Assembly: GCA_003313425.1 (NCBI GenBank)
Contig: NHZP01000013.1
Location: 496,001 to 560,000, forward strand
DNA: 64,000 nucleotides
Source: Pseudopyrenochaeta lycopersici
Lineage: Eukaryota; Ascomycota; Dothideomycetes; Pleosporales; Pseudopyrenochaetaceae
Reading direction: 5' to 3'
Shown here: positions 10,774 to 21,665 of the stretch, in pieces
Position numbering within the stretch: the stretch's first letter is position 1
Layout: every line of letters begins with the position of its first letter
Position numbers and translations under genes: made by a program
The notes under the pieces: model-generated
Seen by the model: only the letters and a program-made list of their open reading frames with translations
What the model was told of the DNA's origin: nothing
Database searches by the model: none

Positions 10774-11425
10774 GGCGACAGCGAACAGAAAGAGGGACAC
10801 CCACATCATGAGACACAGTGAACGTAGAGTCGCTTCCGAAACCCGGCGACCGTCACATTCAACAGCAGCCATTAACCCTGTCGCCATCCGGAATCCCGAA
10901 ATGGGCTTCGCCGTGCCATGAGCTGCATGTTTCCAAGGAAGAGCGGAAGAACAGAGCGAATAGCGTCTGCTTTTGTATTCAGAGAAAGCTACTTGGTTTA
11001 GGGCTTAGGGACTAGGGATTTGGGTCTGGAGTCTGGCGATATACACCTCCCACGCTGTGTCGCACCACGACATGTCAAGTGCGGGGCTGGTTTTCATGTA
11101 ATGGATTTGGGCTTGCCACACGAAGAGGAGACTGAAGCAGGATGCGATATGGCCTTCGAAGCGCTCGATGCCGTTTAGATACTTCATCAATTGGCATCAT
11201 AGGCAATATGGATAGCGAGAGCATGTGAATTAGTATACAACGTGCAGTGATTGGCATTCATAGACATGCGTGCACTTGTTTTGGCGCATGATTGATTGCG
11301 GATTGATGCACTTTCAAATGATCTTGTTGAACTCGTGGGTATCTTCAGCAGCTAAATCGACCGCAGACGCCGTGCCCAGTGCAAACTTGGCACACGTCTC
11401 CTGGTCTGGGGCCATGCTTCTCCGC
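10774..11425. other. Intergenic between convergent genes
   Basis: Stretch between the 3' ends of the secreted-protein gene and the Cuz1-like gene. Short frames only. No feature recognised. Confidence 0.5.
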
Positions 11426-12432
11426 TCACAAGTCAATCAGGTCCGGGGCCTCGCCAGACCCTACGCCCCTTAACAACACAATCATGTTCCCACTTGTGCA
11501 CGGCTCCCCGATCCTTTCACTGAACTTGAGTAGCCTGCCACCCTGCACATGAAAAACTCTCAGCTTTTCCTCCTCACCTCCCCCGCGATTGTTAACGTTC
11601 TGTACCTGTAGTGCCTTGGCTGCCATATCTAGCACCCTGCCGACCGTCCAGTCTTTGTGGTAGAAAAAGGTTCCCGTTGGATACTTTGCTTTTGTTGTGT
11701 CGGCGCTGGCCTCGACATGCAGGTACAAGCGCTTCTCTTGCGGTACGCTAGCCTCGCCTTTTGCTGAGCGCTTCAGCGCGTTGAGTTCAGCTTGTGCTGT
11801 CGCTGCTGCGGACGAACTCGAGCTCTTCCCAAGCCCCAGAAACCCTGATCTTTTGGGCGTGCTTCTTCGCTTCTCGTCTTCATCCCTCTTCTTCTCCGCC
11901 CATAGCTTCAGCTTGGCAAGCGCTGACTGAGACCGCTCTTGTATTGACGTCTTGGGCCGCGCGCCAACGGGCTCGAGGTTCTTGCAGTTGTGCTCTTCCT
12001 CCATGCGGTGTTTCAGGCAGTAGTGTCGATTACATCGCGTGCAGTGTACGCCGGTGACGAGGCTGGTGTAGATGAGGGTTTTGCAGGCGGGATCTGAGCA
12101 CTGCTGGTCGTGCGTATATAGCGAGGGCTTTGAAGGTAATGGTGATTCTGAGGCTCGTTCGGCTGCGCGCGCTCTCGCCCAGGCGCCTTCGTTGACGCAT
12201 TTGTGCGCGTATTCTGAGCGGTGGTCGAGGCAGAAGGTTCTATCGTTTGTTAGTTCTTGGTCCAACTACACGGGCGAGCAGTAGGCGCTTACCCTTTGCA
12301 GCTCTGGCACTTGAAGGGCAGGAAATCAAGGACATGGCAGTATTCTAGCTGGCAGTGCGCGCCAATAGCTTCAACGTCTCCTCGTGCCATCTCAACGTAG
12401 GATTGAGGCTGGGGTTGGTTTGCGTTGGCCAT
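11426..12432 (-). CDS. CUZ1: AN1-type zinc-finger protein, Cuz1-like
   Basis: Two exons, 12293-12432 and 11426-12239, with a 53-nt intron (GTAAGC...GATAG), give 317 residues. The first exon gives MANANQPQPQSYVEMARGDV and the first half of an AN1 finger (HCQLEYCHVLDFLPFKC). The splice joins CQSCKG to TFCLDHRSEYAHKC, completing it. A second Cys/His finger follows (CSDPACKTLIYTSLVTGVHC...CNRHYCLKH). The C-terminal third looks ubiquitin-like (LYLHVEASADTTKAKYPTGT, DWTVGRVLDMAAKALQVQN). In yeast, Cuz1 links Cdc48 and the proteasome and helps arsenite tolerance. That role is inferred by family. A Lys/Glu-rich linker sits between the parts. Removing the intron is needed to finish the finger, which strongly supports the model. 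Confidence 0.88.
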
Positions 12433-12760
12433 GGCTGAGTCTCGCGGCGGGTGATGATAAGCCTGTAGATGATCAAGGTGGATGATCACAGCAGCGATTG
12501 CTAATCCGAGAGTGCACGCGTAGAAGGCCCACGAAAGCTCCAGAAGATGGCTTAGGCTACCAAGAGCTGACCATGCTCTGCCACCCACAACTCGGAAGCG
12601 CATTCCGATGAGTGGCAAGCCCAACCAATGGCTAGTGCCCGCTAGCGTCAGGGTCCACAAGGCTGCTCTCACCAGATGAACTTCCAGCACCCTCCTCACT
12701 CGTCCCACGCTATGCACGGTGTGTCATGCCTGCTAACAAAAATTGAGTGCACATCAATGT
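12433..12760. other. Short intergenic spacer
   Basis: Between the Cuz1-like start and the kinase stop, both on the minus strand. It serves as the promoter of the Cuz1-like gene and the 3' flank of the histidine kinase. The long minus frame 12289-12717 includes this spacer but its upstream part is not coding-like. Confidence 0.5.
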
Positions 12761-15700
12761 CTAATCCAGCGCCAACACTGCTGGTTTCTGTGGCTCATCA
12801 CCCCTTTGCTCCGCAATTTTCCTGATCAAGTCGCGCATCTTAGGCCATAGTTCTGGTATCCGAAATGGCTTTGATATCGCATCGTCCATGCCTGCAGCAA
12901 GAGCCTGTTCAACTTGCTCCGTTCTTGCATTCGCACTGACGGCCAGAATTGGTAGCCTGAGACTTCGTTGCACGGTTTCTTCTACGCAGACACCAAGCTT
13001 GTTGGAAGATGATACTGGCGGTACTGCGCAGCCTGAGAATGGCCTGGTTTGTGTAAATGGTGACCGTGGAGACAATGCTAGAAGACCCTGGTCTTCGTAG
13101 TTCCATATCGTGCGCGCGCAGGTTAAACCGTCCATGATAGGCATCTCAATATCCATGAGAATAATATCGACTTCGTGTTTGCTCACACCAATTGTATCCT
13201 TGTCTGTATCTCCTTCGCCACTGCTTTGTCGCTTATTGTCCTCGTCAGCTCGCCAGTATGTGCTTTCCCTAAGCCAATCCAGCGCTTCCTGTCCATTGCC
13301 CGCGACACTGATATTCCATCCAAATTTCTGCAGTTGTGTTCTCAGGACCTTCTGATTGACGAGATTGTCTTCCACAATCAGCACATTCAATACAATGCTC
13401 TTCATCGCGTTTTCAGTAGATCCAGTTCGCTGTGGTATTGGTCGGAGTCGTCCCGCATGACCACCCGCTTGATAAGTTGGTGGATTTGCCAGTCTTGTGC
13501 TGATGTAGAAGGCGAAAGTCGACCCTACACCTCTTTCGGAATGCACGCCTATCGCACCGCCCTGGAGAGCTGACAGTGATTTGGAAATAAACAGGCCGAG
13601 ACCAGAGCCGCCATATTTGACGTGGGTACGAGGTGTAGCCTGAGAAAATCTGCTGAATAGCCTTTTCTGTTCCTCAGTGGTCATACCACATCCTGTATCT
13701 GTGACCTTGAGCCAAAGATAGGTTCTCCGGCCGCGACCCCATTCTGTCTTACCGAGAATTTCCGTGTTCAGCCTATCACAATCCAAGAAAGTGATACCCT
13801 GCCAGCATTGTGGTGGGCGATTCCAAGATCTGCCGAGTGTCACTGTAATGGTTCGCTTTGGGCGGTCCTTCGTGAATTTGATGGCGTTCGTACTGACAAC
13901 ATGTCAACGATGCGCGTATGGAGGAAGAGGCGTACGTACAGAAGATTGATCAGTATTTGTAGTAGCCTCGATGGATCCAGCATCATCCACTCGATACTCT
14001 GGATAGTCTCATCTTCACATAATACTAGCCTGATGCCCGCTTGGGCACATTCGACATCAAACATTTTCATGGCGTCTGACACCACAGCCAAGGGCCTGAC
14101 GCGAACAGGCGTAATCAAAATCAAGTTTGAGTCGAGTTTTGACAGCGTGAGCACATCATCGATAACGCGCTTTTGGTGTAAAGAACAAGAAATGATGGTA
14201 TGTAGTGAGTCAATACAAGTTGCGACCTCTGCTTGAGCCACGACTACTTCAGGGTCATTGGTCGATACGGCGATCTGTGCAATTGGTAATTGATGAAGAG
14301 AAGCGATGACAGAGTCAGCGCATTGTACCACAGCTGACAATGGGTTTCTCAGTTCGTGAGATGTCATGTCAATGAAGCTAATCGAGTTAGTGAATGGTGA
14401 TCGGGAAGAGCATGTGAAAGCCAACTTTTCCTGTTGCCTCTTCGCCTCTAAGGCTTCCTCTATCCGTCGGCGTTGCACGCTTTCTGCCCACTTGAATTGC
14501 GAGATATCAAATAATGTTCCCATGATGCCTACGGATCTCAGCAAATAGGGCAAGAGCAACACGACTGAAAGTCATACTGATCACCTTTCCGTCTTCGTCA
14601 AGCTCAGGGTAGCTTGAGCTCTGTACCCAAACGTTCGAGCGTAGGCCGTCTTGGTTGACCCAAGTCTTCTTTAAACGGAATTGGACTCCATTCGACTTTT
14701 TGCCCTCCAGCATACCAGCCCAATTCTGTGTTACTCTTTCCACATCTTCTTCTGCCATTATATCGAACCATTCTGATTGGTCGACCGGTGCATGTGAATA
14801 GCCAGTAAGCTCAAAAAATTGGTCGTTGACGAACTTCATGCCTAAGTTCCCCTTAGTAAAGGAGGTGCGGCCATTACTCGCACTCACCAGTCTCTGGTAC
14901 AATGGCCCCGCCGTCTGCTGCCTCGAATATGTAGATAGCAGTAGGTGAGAGTTGGGCGAATCTTGTAAACTTGAGTTCTGATAATCGCACCTGTTCGAGA
15001 GCCTCCACCCGCGCCTGCGCTGCTTCTTGTGATTTTTTCTGTGCATTGATGTCAATAGTATTGCCCGCAATACTGATCAGATGTCTCTCGTCGTCAAAAA
15101 CTGGAACGCAGGCGGACAGCACCCATTGCGCGGCATCACCAGTGCCGGCACGCGGCTTCCATCGCATCTCGAATGTTACTGGATGACCCATGGAGAGCTT
15201 ATTCCACATAGACAGAACAAGGGCTTGATCTTCCAAATATACAAGGTCCATGAATGAATAGTCTACGTGAGCAGGAAGGTCTTTGGGGTGAGAGCTAAGA
15301 AGCATCAATGCCTTTGTCGCCAACGAGACAACACGTATATGGTACGTACCTTAGTCTATACCATGCCTCATTAGCATGTAATAATTTGCCCTCCGCGTTG
15401 AATTCGAAGACCCCAACGTCGCTCATTTCCATCATAGTCTGAATACCTTCCCAGCGGGCGTTGAGATTCGTTCGGGGTATGTTCTGGAGCAAGACCGTCC
15501 TATCGCGCTTAAACCCTTCTACAATCTCTTCCTTCGAGTGTCTGTGAAACAGATTCTGTGCTTCTAGTGTAGCGGTATCCTCTCTTGCTCGCCCACGGAC
15601 GTCATATTTGAAATAGTTCTGCTCCGTTGAGACAATTTTTGTAGCTCGGACCACCTTCCAGGCACTGTCGCTTCCTGTAAGTTTCGCGGACCATACTCGA

Positions 15701-15945
15701 TTCGCGAATTCTTGCTGCGGTCTGAAGTCGCCTAATGCCTGCGCCCATGATCTGAACAAAAGAGCAGCCCTGTCCTGTCCTAAAAGGGGTTTTCGGAAGT
15801 GACCCTGACGGAAAGCCTCATTGCAGAACAGAAGGTCAAAATCCAGTGCAGTGACGCTAGTCTTGATAACAAATATTGGTGAGGAATCTGCTTCCAAGAG
15901 CTCCAGGTCCAACAAAGACGAATGGGAAGGCTTCGAACTTGTCAT
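12761..15945 (-). CDS. Hybrid histidine kinase with PAS domains
   Basis: Six exons (15350-15945, 14888-15294, 14578-14841, 14426-14528, 13940-14377, 12761-13892) give 979 residues. Introns are 55, 46, 49, 48 and 47 nt. The N-terminal half carries PAS-type sensor segments (around MEMSDVGVFEFNAEGKLLHA and MKFVNDQFFELTGYSH). The H-box reads NFIDMTSHELRNPLSA, with the phospho-accepting His near residue 464. The ATPase part shows the N-box (LLTNAIKF), VTDTGCGM, RLFSRFSQ and GGSGLGLFIS. The C-terminal receiver has VLIVEDN, MDIEMPIMDG (phospho-accepting Asp near 850) and a conserved Lys in SKPF. A Ser/Gln-rich insert lies between the receiver Asp and the LPILAVSAN strand. It would autophosphorylate and pass phosphate through a phosphorelay to Ypd1-type proteins. 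No membrane span, so probably cytosolic. The fungal class is not assigned. Confidence 0.92.
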
Positions 15946-17796
15946 TTCTAACTCTTTCGGACGATTTCAGAGCCCCGCTGGTCAGAACATTCAGATTGAG
16001 AAACGGGCGAGTATTGGACAAGGGGCAAAAGTTCCTGAGGCCCAACGCTCAACATGGACATTCAGCGCGATTGCGGTCCTAGCATAGATAGGGGTGGCGT
16101 TATTTGGCTTCCAACCTTTTGAAATTTGCTCGTGGTGTTGCAACCGGGGAAGTCAAGATTAAGGACGATGGTTCGAACTAACGCTACGTTACGCCCGATG
16201 GCTCTGTTCGTGCGTCGTGGAGGCTTTTTAGGGCCAAGGTAGATTGAGCCTCGAGGCTGGTAGCAAACCTCTCAGCGTAGTTGGCTGAGACATGGTTTTG
16301 CATCTGTGTTGGGCGATAGATTCGAGACAGGTCGTTCTAGTCCGTCAGTGCCCACTAATATGGCAGACCCAATGCAGCCCATCAGATGTCTATGGAGCAA
16401 ATAGTGACGGGTAGTCTTTGTGATTGCGTATTCAGGCCTGCGTCTGATGCTGTTCTTGACGCTAACGGTCTTCAATTTCGATGCCCTCCTCGATCATCAT
16501 CGGCTGGCCTTGTTATGTACTCACTTAGGCAAACTTCTTCTCGACCTGCTGTACTTTCCAAAATCGGTGTTCACGACGCCTTCTGTCGTTGCTGTGAAAT
16601 TTGTTGCCACAGTTCAAAGCTCGTACATGTTATAGTTGAATTTGCACGGCGTGGCCGCCCTCAGATGTGATTAGAGACAGGCAACCATGCCCAAGAACAC
16701 AATGGCGCTACATAGGAAGGCGGCCAAATTGTGCACAAACAAGAAAACCGAAGAGTAATAAAAATTGTACTGCAGAGCGGGCTCCCAATGCTCATAAGTA
16801 ATGCCGCCACTTCTTGTTGGCTTCGCAGTAGTTCACATAAGGCCATGTGATCGTGTGTTGTCTTGGCAAGGCCCTTTATTCCAATCCCGGCCGGAATAGA
16901 ACGCTTAACACTTCTACACAGGGGCGATAGGATGACAATTAACTCCCAGCAGTGAAAGGCCAGCCAGCCCTTTCGTATGCTACCACAGGGGATAACAGCA
17001 ACATGGGAGTCTTCTTGAGGATGAGCGGGAACTGCAACACGCACCGCATGCACCATGACAGGAAAACAAAGCCTGGACTACGACACTGCGAATGGAATTC
17101 CATTATAATCTCACCAGCTGATCGGGTCTATGTACAGACATAAGATTTCTTATCTCTATTTGAGTTGATCTATTGGATACCCTCATTAGAGAACGTCCTG
17201 AAGTTGTGTCAATATTCAAGTTAACATATGCCATTCACAAGGCAGTAGATTCCGGCTTCTTGGTAGACATCATTGACGCTAGATTGACATAATCTCCAGC
17301 ACTCTCGTGTAAGTTTTCCAAGAACCTCATCGTCTAACTACTTGTTTCGTCTGAAAATGGGCCTTTAACGCTGTGTTGGCTCGTCATAAGCTACAAAGTA
17401 TTGATAGAGGTCTGGAACCCGGCGCCTGAGCACAACGGCCAGGTTCATCATGCATGGTTACCTACGAGCTACTCCTAATCAAATATGTTATCCTGAATCT
17501 AAACACGCCGACAGCTGCTCACAATTGATAGTATATACTACGGTCTTCAGAGTGGGTCATGACGCGACCGTATGTGTCAGACGTCTGAAAGCATGATCGT
17601 GAATGATATCTTTCACTCCGTCTGCGAAAGGAGGAATAAAAGGGTGAAAAGAAGACCAATATGTACATTCCGTTAGACCAGGCCGTATGCTTCACGTGAA
17701 GTGTCTATATATAGTTTTGGCCCGTATTGTTGTTCAAGCACGGCCTAGTTGGCCAAAGTCTCAACTAGTAGACACTAGCGTCTGATTCTCGACGCC
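15946..17796. other. Intergenic, no gene supported
   Basis: About 1.85 kb upstream of the histidine kinase and downstream of the MTFP1-like gene. Short frames only. A minus-strand stretch near 17170-17340 (for example MRFLENLHESAGDYVNLASM) is protein-like but cut by stops, and I could not place it in a family. Confidence 0.4.
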
Positions 17797-18852
17797 TTAT
17801 AGCTCTTTCTGGTGACCTGACTGACTCTCCTCCCGCCTCAATTCCTTCGCGCCTGTGACTGGCCGTCCTTCAACAGCCTTCTCCCCGCCGAAGGTTCTGA
17901 AGGCATTGTAGAAGATCCATTCCGTGACATGCTCGACCGGCTCATCGAAGACGTATGGCAAGAAGGGGACGGCTGCGAGACCAAGCTATGCAGGTTTAGT
18001 ACTTTACGGGCTATAGAGCAGTCTGAGCGACTTACGCCGATGGGGACCCACGTCCTCAGAGTCTTGTTCTTAGCATCCCTCAACGCCCGTCCGGAGTAGC
18101 GAACAATGCTATGTATCGTAAAAGCGGGTAGACCCATTGAAGCAACGGCTTGAAACAAGGCCCGCTGAGCCATAACTGCCCTGTAGTCTTCTATCGCAGG
18201 CACTCTCCCAGCAACAATCTGACTTCCAATGAGAGAACTTCCGTCACCATACTTGACGCCTCCTGTACTCGCCACAGACTTTGCAACTTCTTGGACTTTG
18301 CCCTCCTTCGCCGTGAGTTGCTCATCCAGGTACTTCTCTGGATACAGTGTCTTCTGATTCCGAACATAGGCCTTGTAGCCTTCATGAGACACATCACCAA
18401 TGAGGTACAGCCATGAGACTCCGTACGCGCCTTTGACGAGGTATGGATGTGCGACGGGCCGAAATGATTCGCCAATGTCCGATGTATACGCGACATAGCG
18501 GTGCGCGGAGAGCATAATTGTGCGTATGCGGGTTGCGTAGGCGGCATATCGAAGGGATGTGTCTGTTGTATCTTCGGCTCTGGAGGCGTATCAGCACACG
18601 CCTGGAGGACTTGTCTGTCCATGACTGTGTCCATCTCAACAGCTACGGGTTGAGCAAGCTCGCGTAATTGGGTCCAGTTTGGACATACTTTCCCTCATAC
18701 AGCACTTCCCAAAGCTTCTCTTCGTTGTTCAATGTATCCTGCAGCTCCTTTGGTAGCTGTTTCCTCGGCGGCGGTACGGAGAAGTCGGGACGTGTCCCCT
18801 GCCGCTCGTGCGGGACGCCGTCCTCTTCTATACGTTTATCGTCTTTCGCCAT
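17797..18852 (-). CDS. MTFP1: Mitochondrial fission process protein (Mtp18/MTFP1 family)
   Basis: Three exons, 18689-18852, 18036-18579 and 17797-17985, with introns of 109 and 50 nt, give 298 residues. The N-terminal part contains the helical opening LPKELQDTLNNEEKLWEVLY. The splice (EGK-AEDTTDTSLRYAAYAT) joins it to the core: RTIMLSAHRYVAYTSDIGES, FRPVAHPYLVKGAYGVSW, MAQRALFQAVASMGLPAFTI and HSIVRYSGRAL. The last exon gives LGLAAVPFLPYVFDEPVEHV. The family spans the mitochondrial inner membrane and acts in organelle fission and integrity. ATG 18852 has an ACCATGG context. An upstream in-frame ATG at 18909 also exists. The gene lies head-to-head with the ATP synthase subunit k gene, sharing a 312-bp promoter. 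Confidence 0.9.
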
Positions 18853-19164
18853 GGTTGGCTTATCAAGTAAATCTTCTATGCTTTGCAATTGACAAACAAA
18901 TGGGAGCACACAATGTGCGACAATGGAAGCCCGCGTTCTCCCATCTGCTGCCTAAGCGCCTCGGCTGACCCGACGTCACTTTTCCGCATCGCAACTTCGG
19001 AGCTCCGTTCCTCGTTCGCCCGCCGCCCATTCTTAGCCTTACTAAGCAGTTTCCGTGCGCAGCTGCGACCAGCAACAACACTGTCACCCACGCCCAACCA
19101 TCACCATCCATTGACGTCTCATTTCCCCCCTTACGACCCGGAAATCCCTCTTACTACCGCTAAG
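18853..19164. promoter_or_regulatory. Shared bidirectional promoter region
   Basis: 312 bp separate the two divergent start codons of the MTFP1-like gene (minus) and ATP synthase subunit k gene (plus). Both products act at the mitochondrial inner membrane. No specific binding site is identified. The regulatory role is inferred from the arrangement. Confidence 0.5.
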
Positions 19165-19634
19165 ATGGTTGCCATGTACACTATTGCTGGCCGCCAGGTC
19201 GGATCGCACATCGTACGTTGCCCTTTGAAGACAGCTCGAAGGAAAAGTTCGATTGCCCGGCTGGGAAGCTCTTGTCGCGCCCTCTACAGCCACTGCACAG
19301 TGGTGATGGTGCTTGAGAAGACTCCCGAAACGGCGAAAGCAATTCAAAGATACCATTGGCTAACTGGAGTGCTACATAGCTCGCAATCGCAACCCTGGCT
19401 ACAACGTTTACCGGCGGTTACCTCGCCATGGGTGGAAAGAAGGTCGAAGACAAGAGCCAACCCCCGATCAACGCGAAGAGCAAGGAGGAGGAGAGCTTCG
19501 TAAAGTGCGTATTTTCCACGACACCTCTCCCCTCTTCACACCAAGGGTATGGAGATATGCCAGGCGACGGATGCTAACACCTGGGCAGGGAGTATGTGAA
19601 GCAGGCCGCCGAGAAGGTCCAAGGGAAGGCTTAG
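19165..19634 (+). CDS. ATP19: Mitochondrial ATP synthase subunit k
   Basis: Three exons, 19165-19212, 19380-19504 and 19589-19634, give only 72 residues, too short to show as one open frame. Introns are 167 nt (GTACGT...TAG) and 84 nt (GTGCGT...CAG, with a GCTAAC branch site). The product starts MVAMYTIAGRQVGSHI, continues LAIATLATTFTGGYLAMGG (one membrane span), and ends VKQAAEKVQGKA. This matches the small subunit k of the F1Fo ATP synthase, which sits in the inner membrane and supports complex dimers. The hydrophilic tail contains SQPPINAKSKEEESF, a family hallmark. All junctions keep frame. Convergent with the Csm1/Pcs1-like gene 362 bp downstream. Confidence 0.92.
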
Positions 19635-19996
19635 ATTGCGCTTGATGGGCAACGATATGAATCAGTAGCAGAACAGTCGATGCGACTGATAGTGAGGTGC
19701 ATACCACTCAGCTAAAGTGCAAGCATGACAAGCATGCAAAACTGTAGATACGCCAATTGTACCACCAGCAGACAAGCATTGCAACGACAACTATGTTTTA
19801 GTATTAGACATGGCGTGACAAAACATGCGGAAGACTGCTGGGTATTCAATACTACATGGGATAAATATATTGACAAAGCATACGCCAACGCCAGGTATCA
19901 ATCCATCATAACACATCCCAAAAAATCACTGTTTCAACCAAGCTAGAACCATGCCGAAGCTCCAGACTCCCTTTTCAGACCAAGCAGTCAAGACGC
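19635..19996. other. Intergenic between convergent genes
   Basis: 3' flanks of ATP19 and the Csm1/Pcs1-like gene. A plus-strand frame of 73 codons at 19725-19946 has no motif. Nothing supported. Confidence 0.5.
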
Positions 19997-21665
19997 CTAC
20001 TCATCCTCGAGAATAATCCTCTTACTCATGGAATCCACGACCTTGCAATAAAACTTCGCAGCCTGTCCCCTTGGGAAGCAAATCTCCTCAGTAAGGTAGT
20101 CAGGAAGCAAATCTAGAAGCTCCTTATCGCGCTGTTCGTTGAGCAGTGGCTGGTAGATGAACTCTGTGTCTTCATACGATTCGCTACCGGAAGCCACTGT
20201 GAGGTGGAAATGCAGTGCTGATTAGACGTGTTAGCAGGCGCTCTTCTTATGCCTATGTACGTAAAGTTGACTTACTTCCGTTGCGGCCCGTTTGCAAACA
20301 ATCATACACATCTTCCTCATCCTCGTTCCTTTTCATGCCCAGAACCACAAGGTTCGTAAGGTCACTATACATATCCACCTTCTGCTTCGCGAGGACTGCC
20401 TCTTTTGCTGCCTCGACTGTGCCGGGAAGCACAATGCCGGCTGACCGTGCTTTGACTGCGCTCCCTGGGGCAATTTTAGCCTCCGGCGGCGCTGAGGAGC
20501 GAGCTGCTGCGAGCTTGGTGGACAGAGTCTTGACCTCATTTTGTGAGATAGTAAGAGCGTCTATGACTTTCTTATTTTCAACGGTGAGACGCGCGTTTTC
20601 CTTTGTGGTTTGCGCTAGCTCTGTTTTAAAGGATGTCAGGTCAGAGGTTCGTGATTGAGATTCTGCAATTTGCTGTCTGAGAGCCTTGATGACTGCATCT
20701 TGGTCTATGATGTACGTCAGCTACTGTCATTCAGCGATTACGAGCAATGTACCTTTAATCGTCTGCTCTGTTCTCTTCTTAAGCAGCTCAAAATTCGACT
20801 CCTTCCCAAACGAAGCAGCCTCCTTGAGTGTATCGTACTTGACCGTCATAGCCTCCAGCTTCCTGGTGAGATCACCCACCTTTCGCCGTAAGACTGGATC
20901 ACGCTCTGAATCTGATACACTTCCCGTTCGTCTAATGCCGTTAGAGGCCTGACGTACCTTGCCAGACTGTGCTTGGGCTCGTCGGACAGGGAGTCGTGGT
21001 GGTGGAGGCATGCTCTCGGGTATCTCATCCAACTCTATCGACTCTTCGATATCCATTGGGTCTGCATCCGGGCCTGGTTGCGTCTCAGGAACCGCCATGT
21101 GCTCAGGCTCGAGTTCCAAATCAATCGCACGTTTAGTGGTTCTTGATTGTGCAGCAGTCTTGGTCTTGGCCTCCATCTTTGCTGCTGGCTCTTTTGCCAT
21201 TGCTTTGCGACCTTTCTTCGCTCGCGCAGGTGCTTCGGACGCTTCCCCGTCTTGTACCTTTTTTCCTGGTGGCCTTCCCCTCTTTGCCTGTGGCACCGGC
21301 TCATCGTCCTCGAACTCGTCTACTTCCTCGGTGTCGCTTCCATTTGCTGCTTTGCGCTCTGCGAGAGCTTTGCGACCATTCCTTCCAGGAGCCTTCTTCT
21401 CAAGAGTCGCACCACCCTTCTTTACTACAAGCGTGCTGTTACCACTTGCTCGACGCGTCGCTGGCCGACCCTTAGCCGGTACCTTGGTTGTGGATGCTGA
21501 TTTCTTATGTTGTGCGGCCGTTCCACGCGCTTTGCGCGTCGGTGCCTTGTTTTCGGTGTTGGAGTCCGGGGTTGGAAGCGCATTGAGCTCATCGTGTGTC
21601 ATTTCGTCTTCTGATGCCGAGTCAACCGTGAAGGAGATGTTCTTCAAAGCGCTGCGAGGCGCCAT
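19997..21665 (-). CDS. PCS1: Monopolin-type chromosome segregation protein Csm1/Pcs1
   Basis: Three exons, 20753-21665, 20276-20704 and 19997-20217, with introns of 48 and 58 nt, give 520 residues. The N-terminal half is basic and disordered, with two AT-hook-like motifs (KGRPATRR near 65-72 and KRGRPPGKK near 128-136) and acidic patches. A coiled coil follows (VLRRKVGDLTRKLEAMTVKY through DQDAVIKALRQQIAESQSRT to NKKVIDALTISQNEVKTLST). The C-terminal globular part (YSDLTNLVVLGMKRNEDEED, then LHFHLTVASGSESYEDTEFI, YQPLLNEQRD and FYCKVVDSMS) is the Csm1/Pcs1 domain. The family clamps kinetochore microtubule sites so sister chromatids do not attach to both poles, and acts at rDNA. The antisense 240-codon plus frame at 20959-21681 is a shadow. 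Confidence 0.9.
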
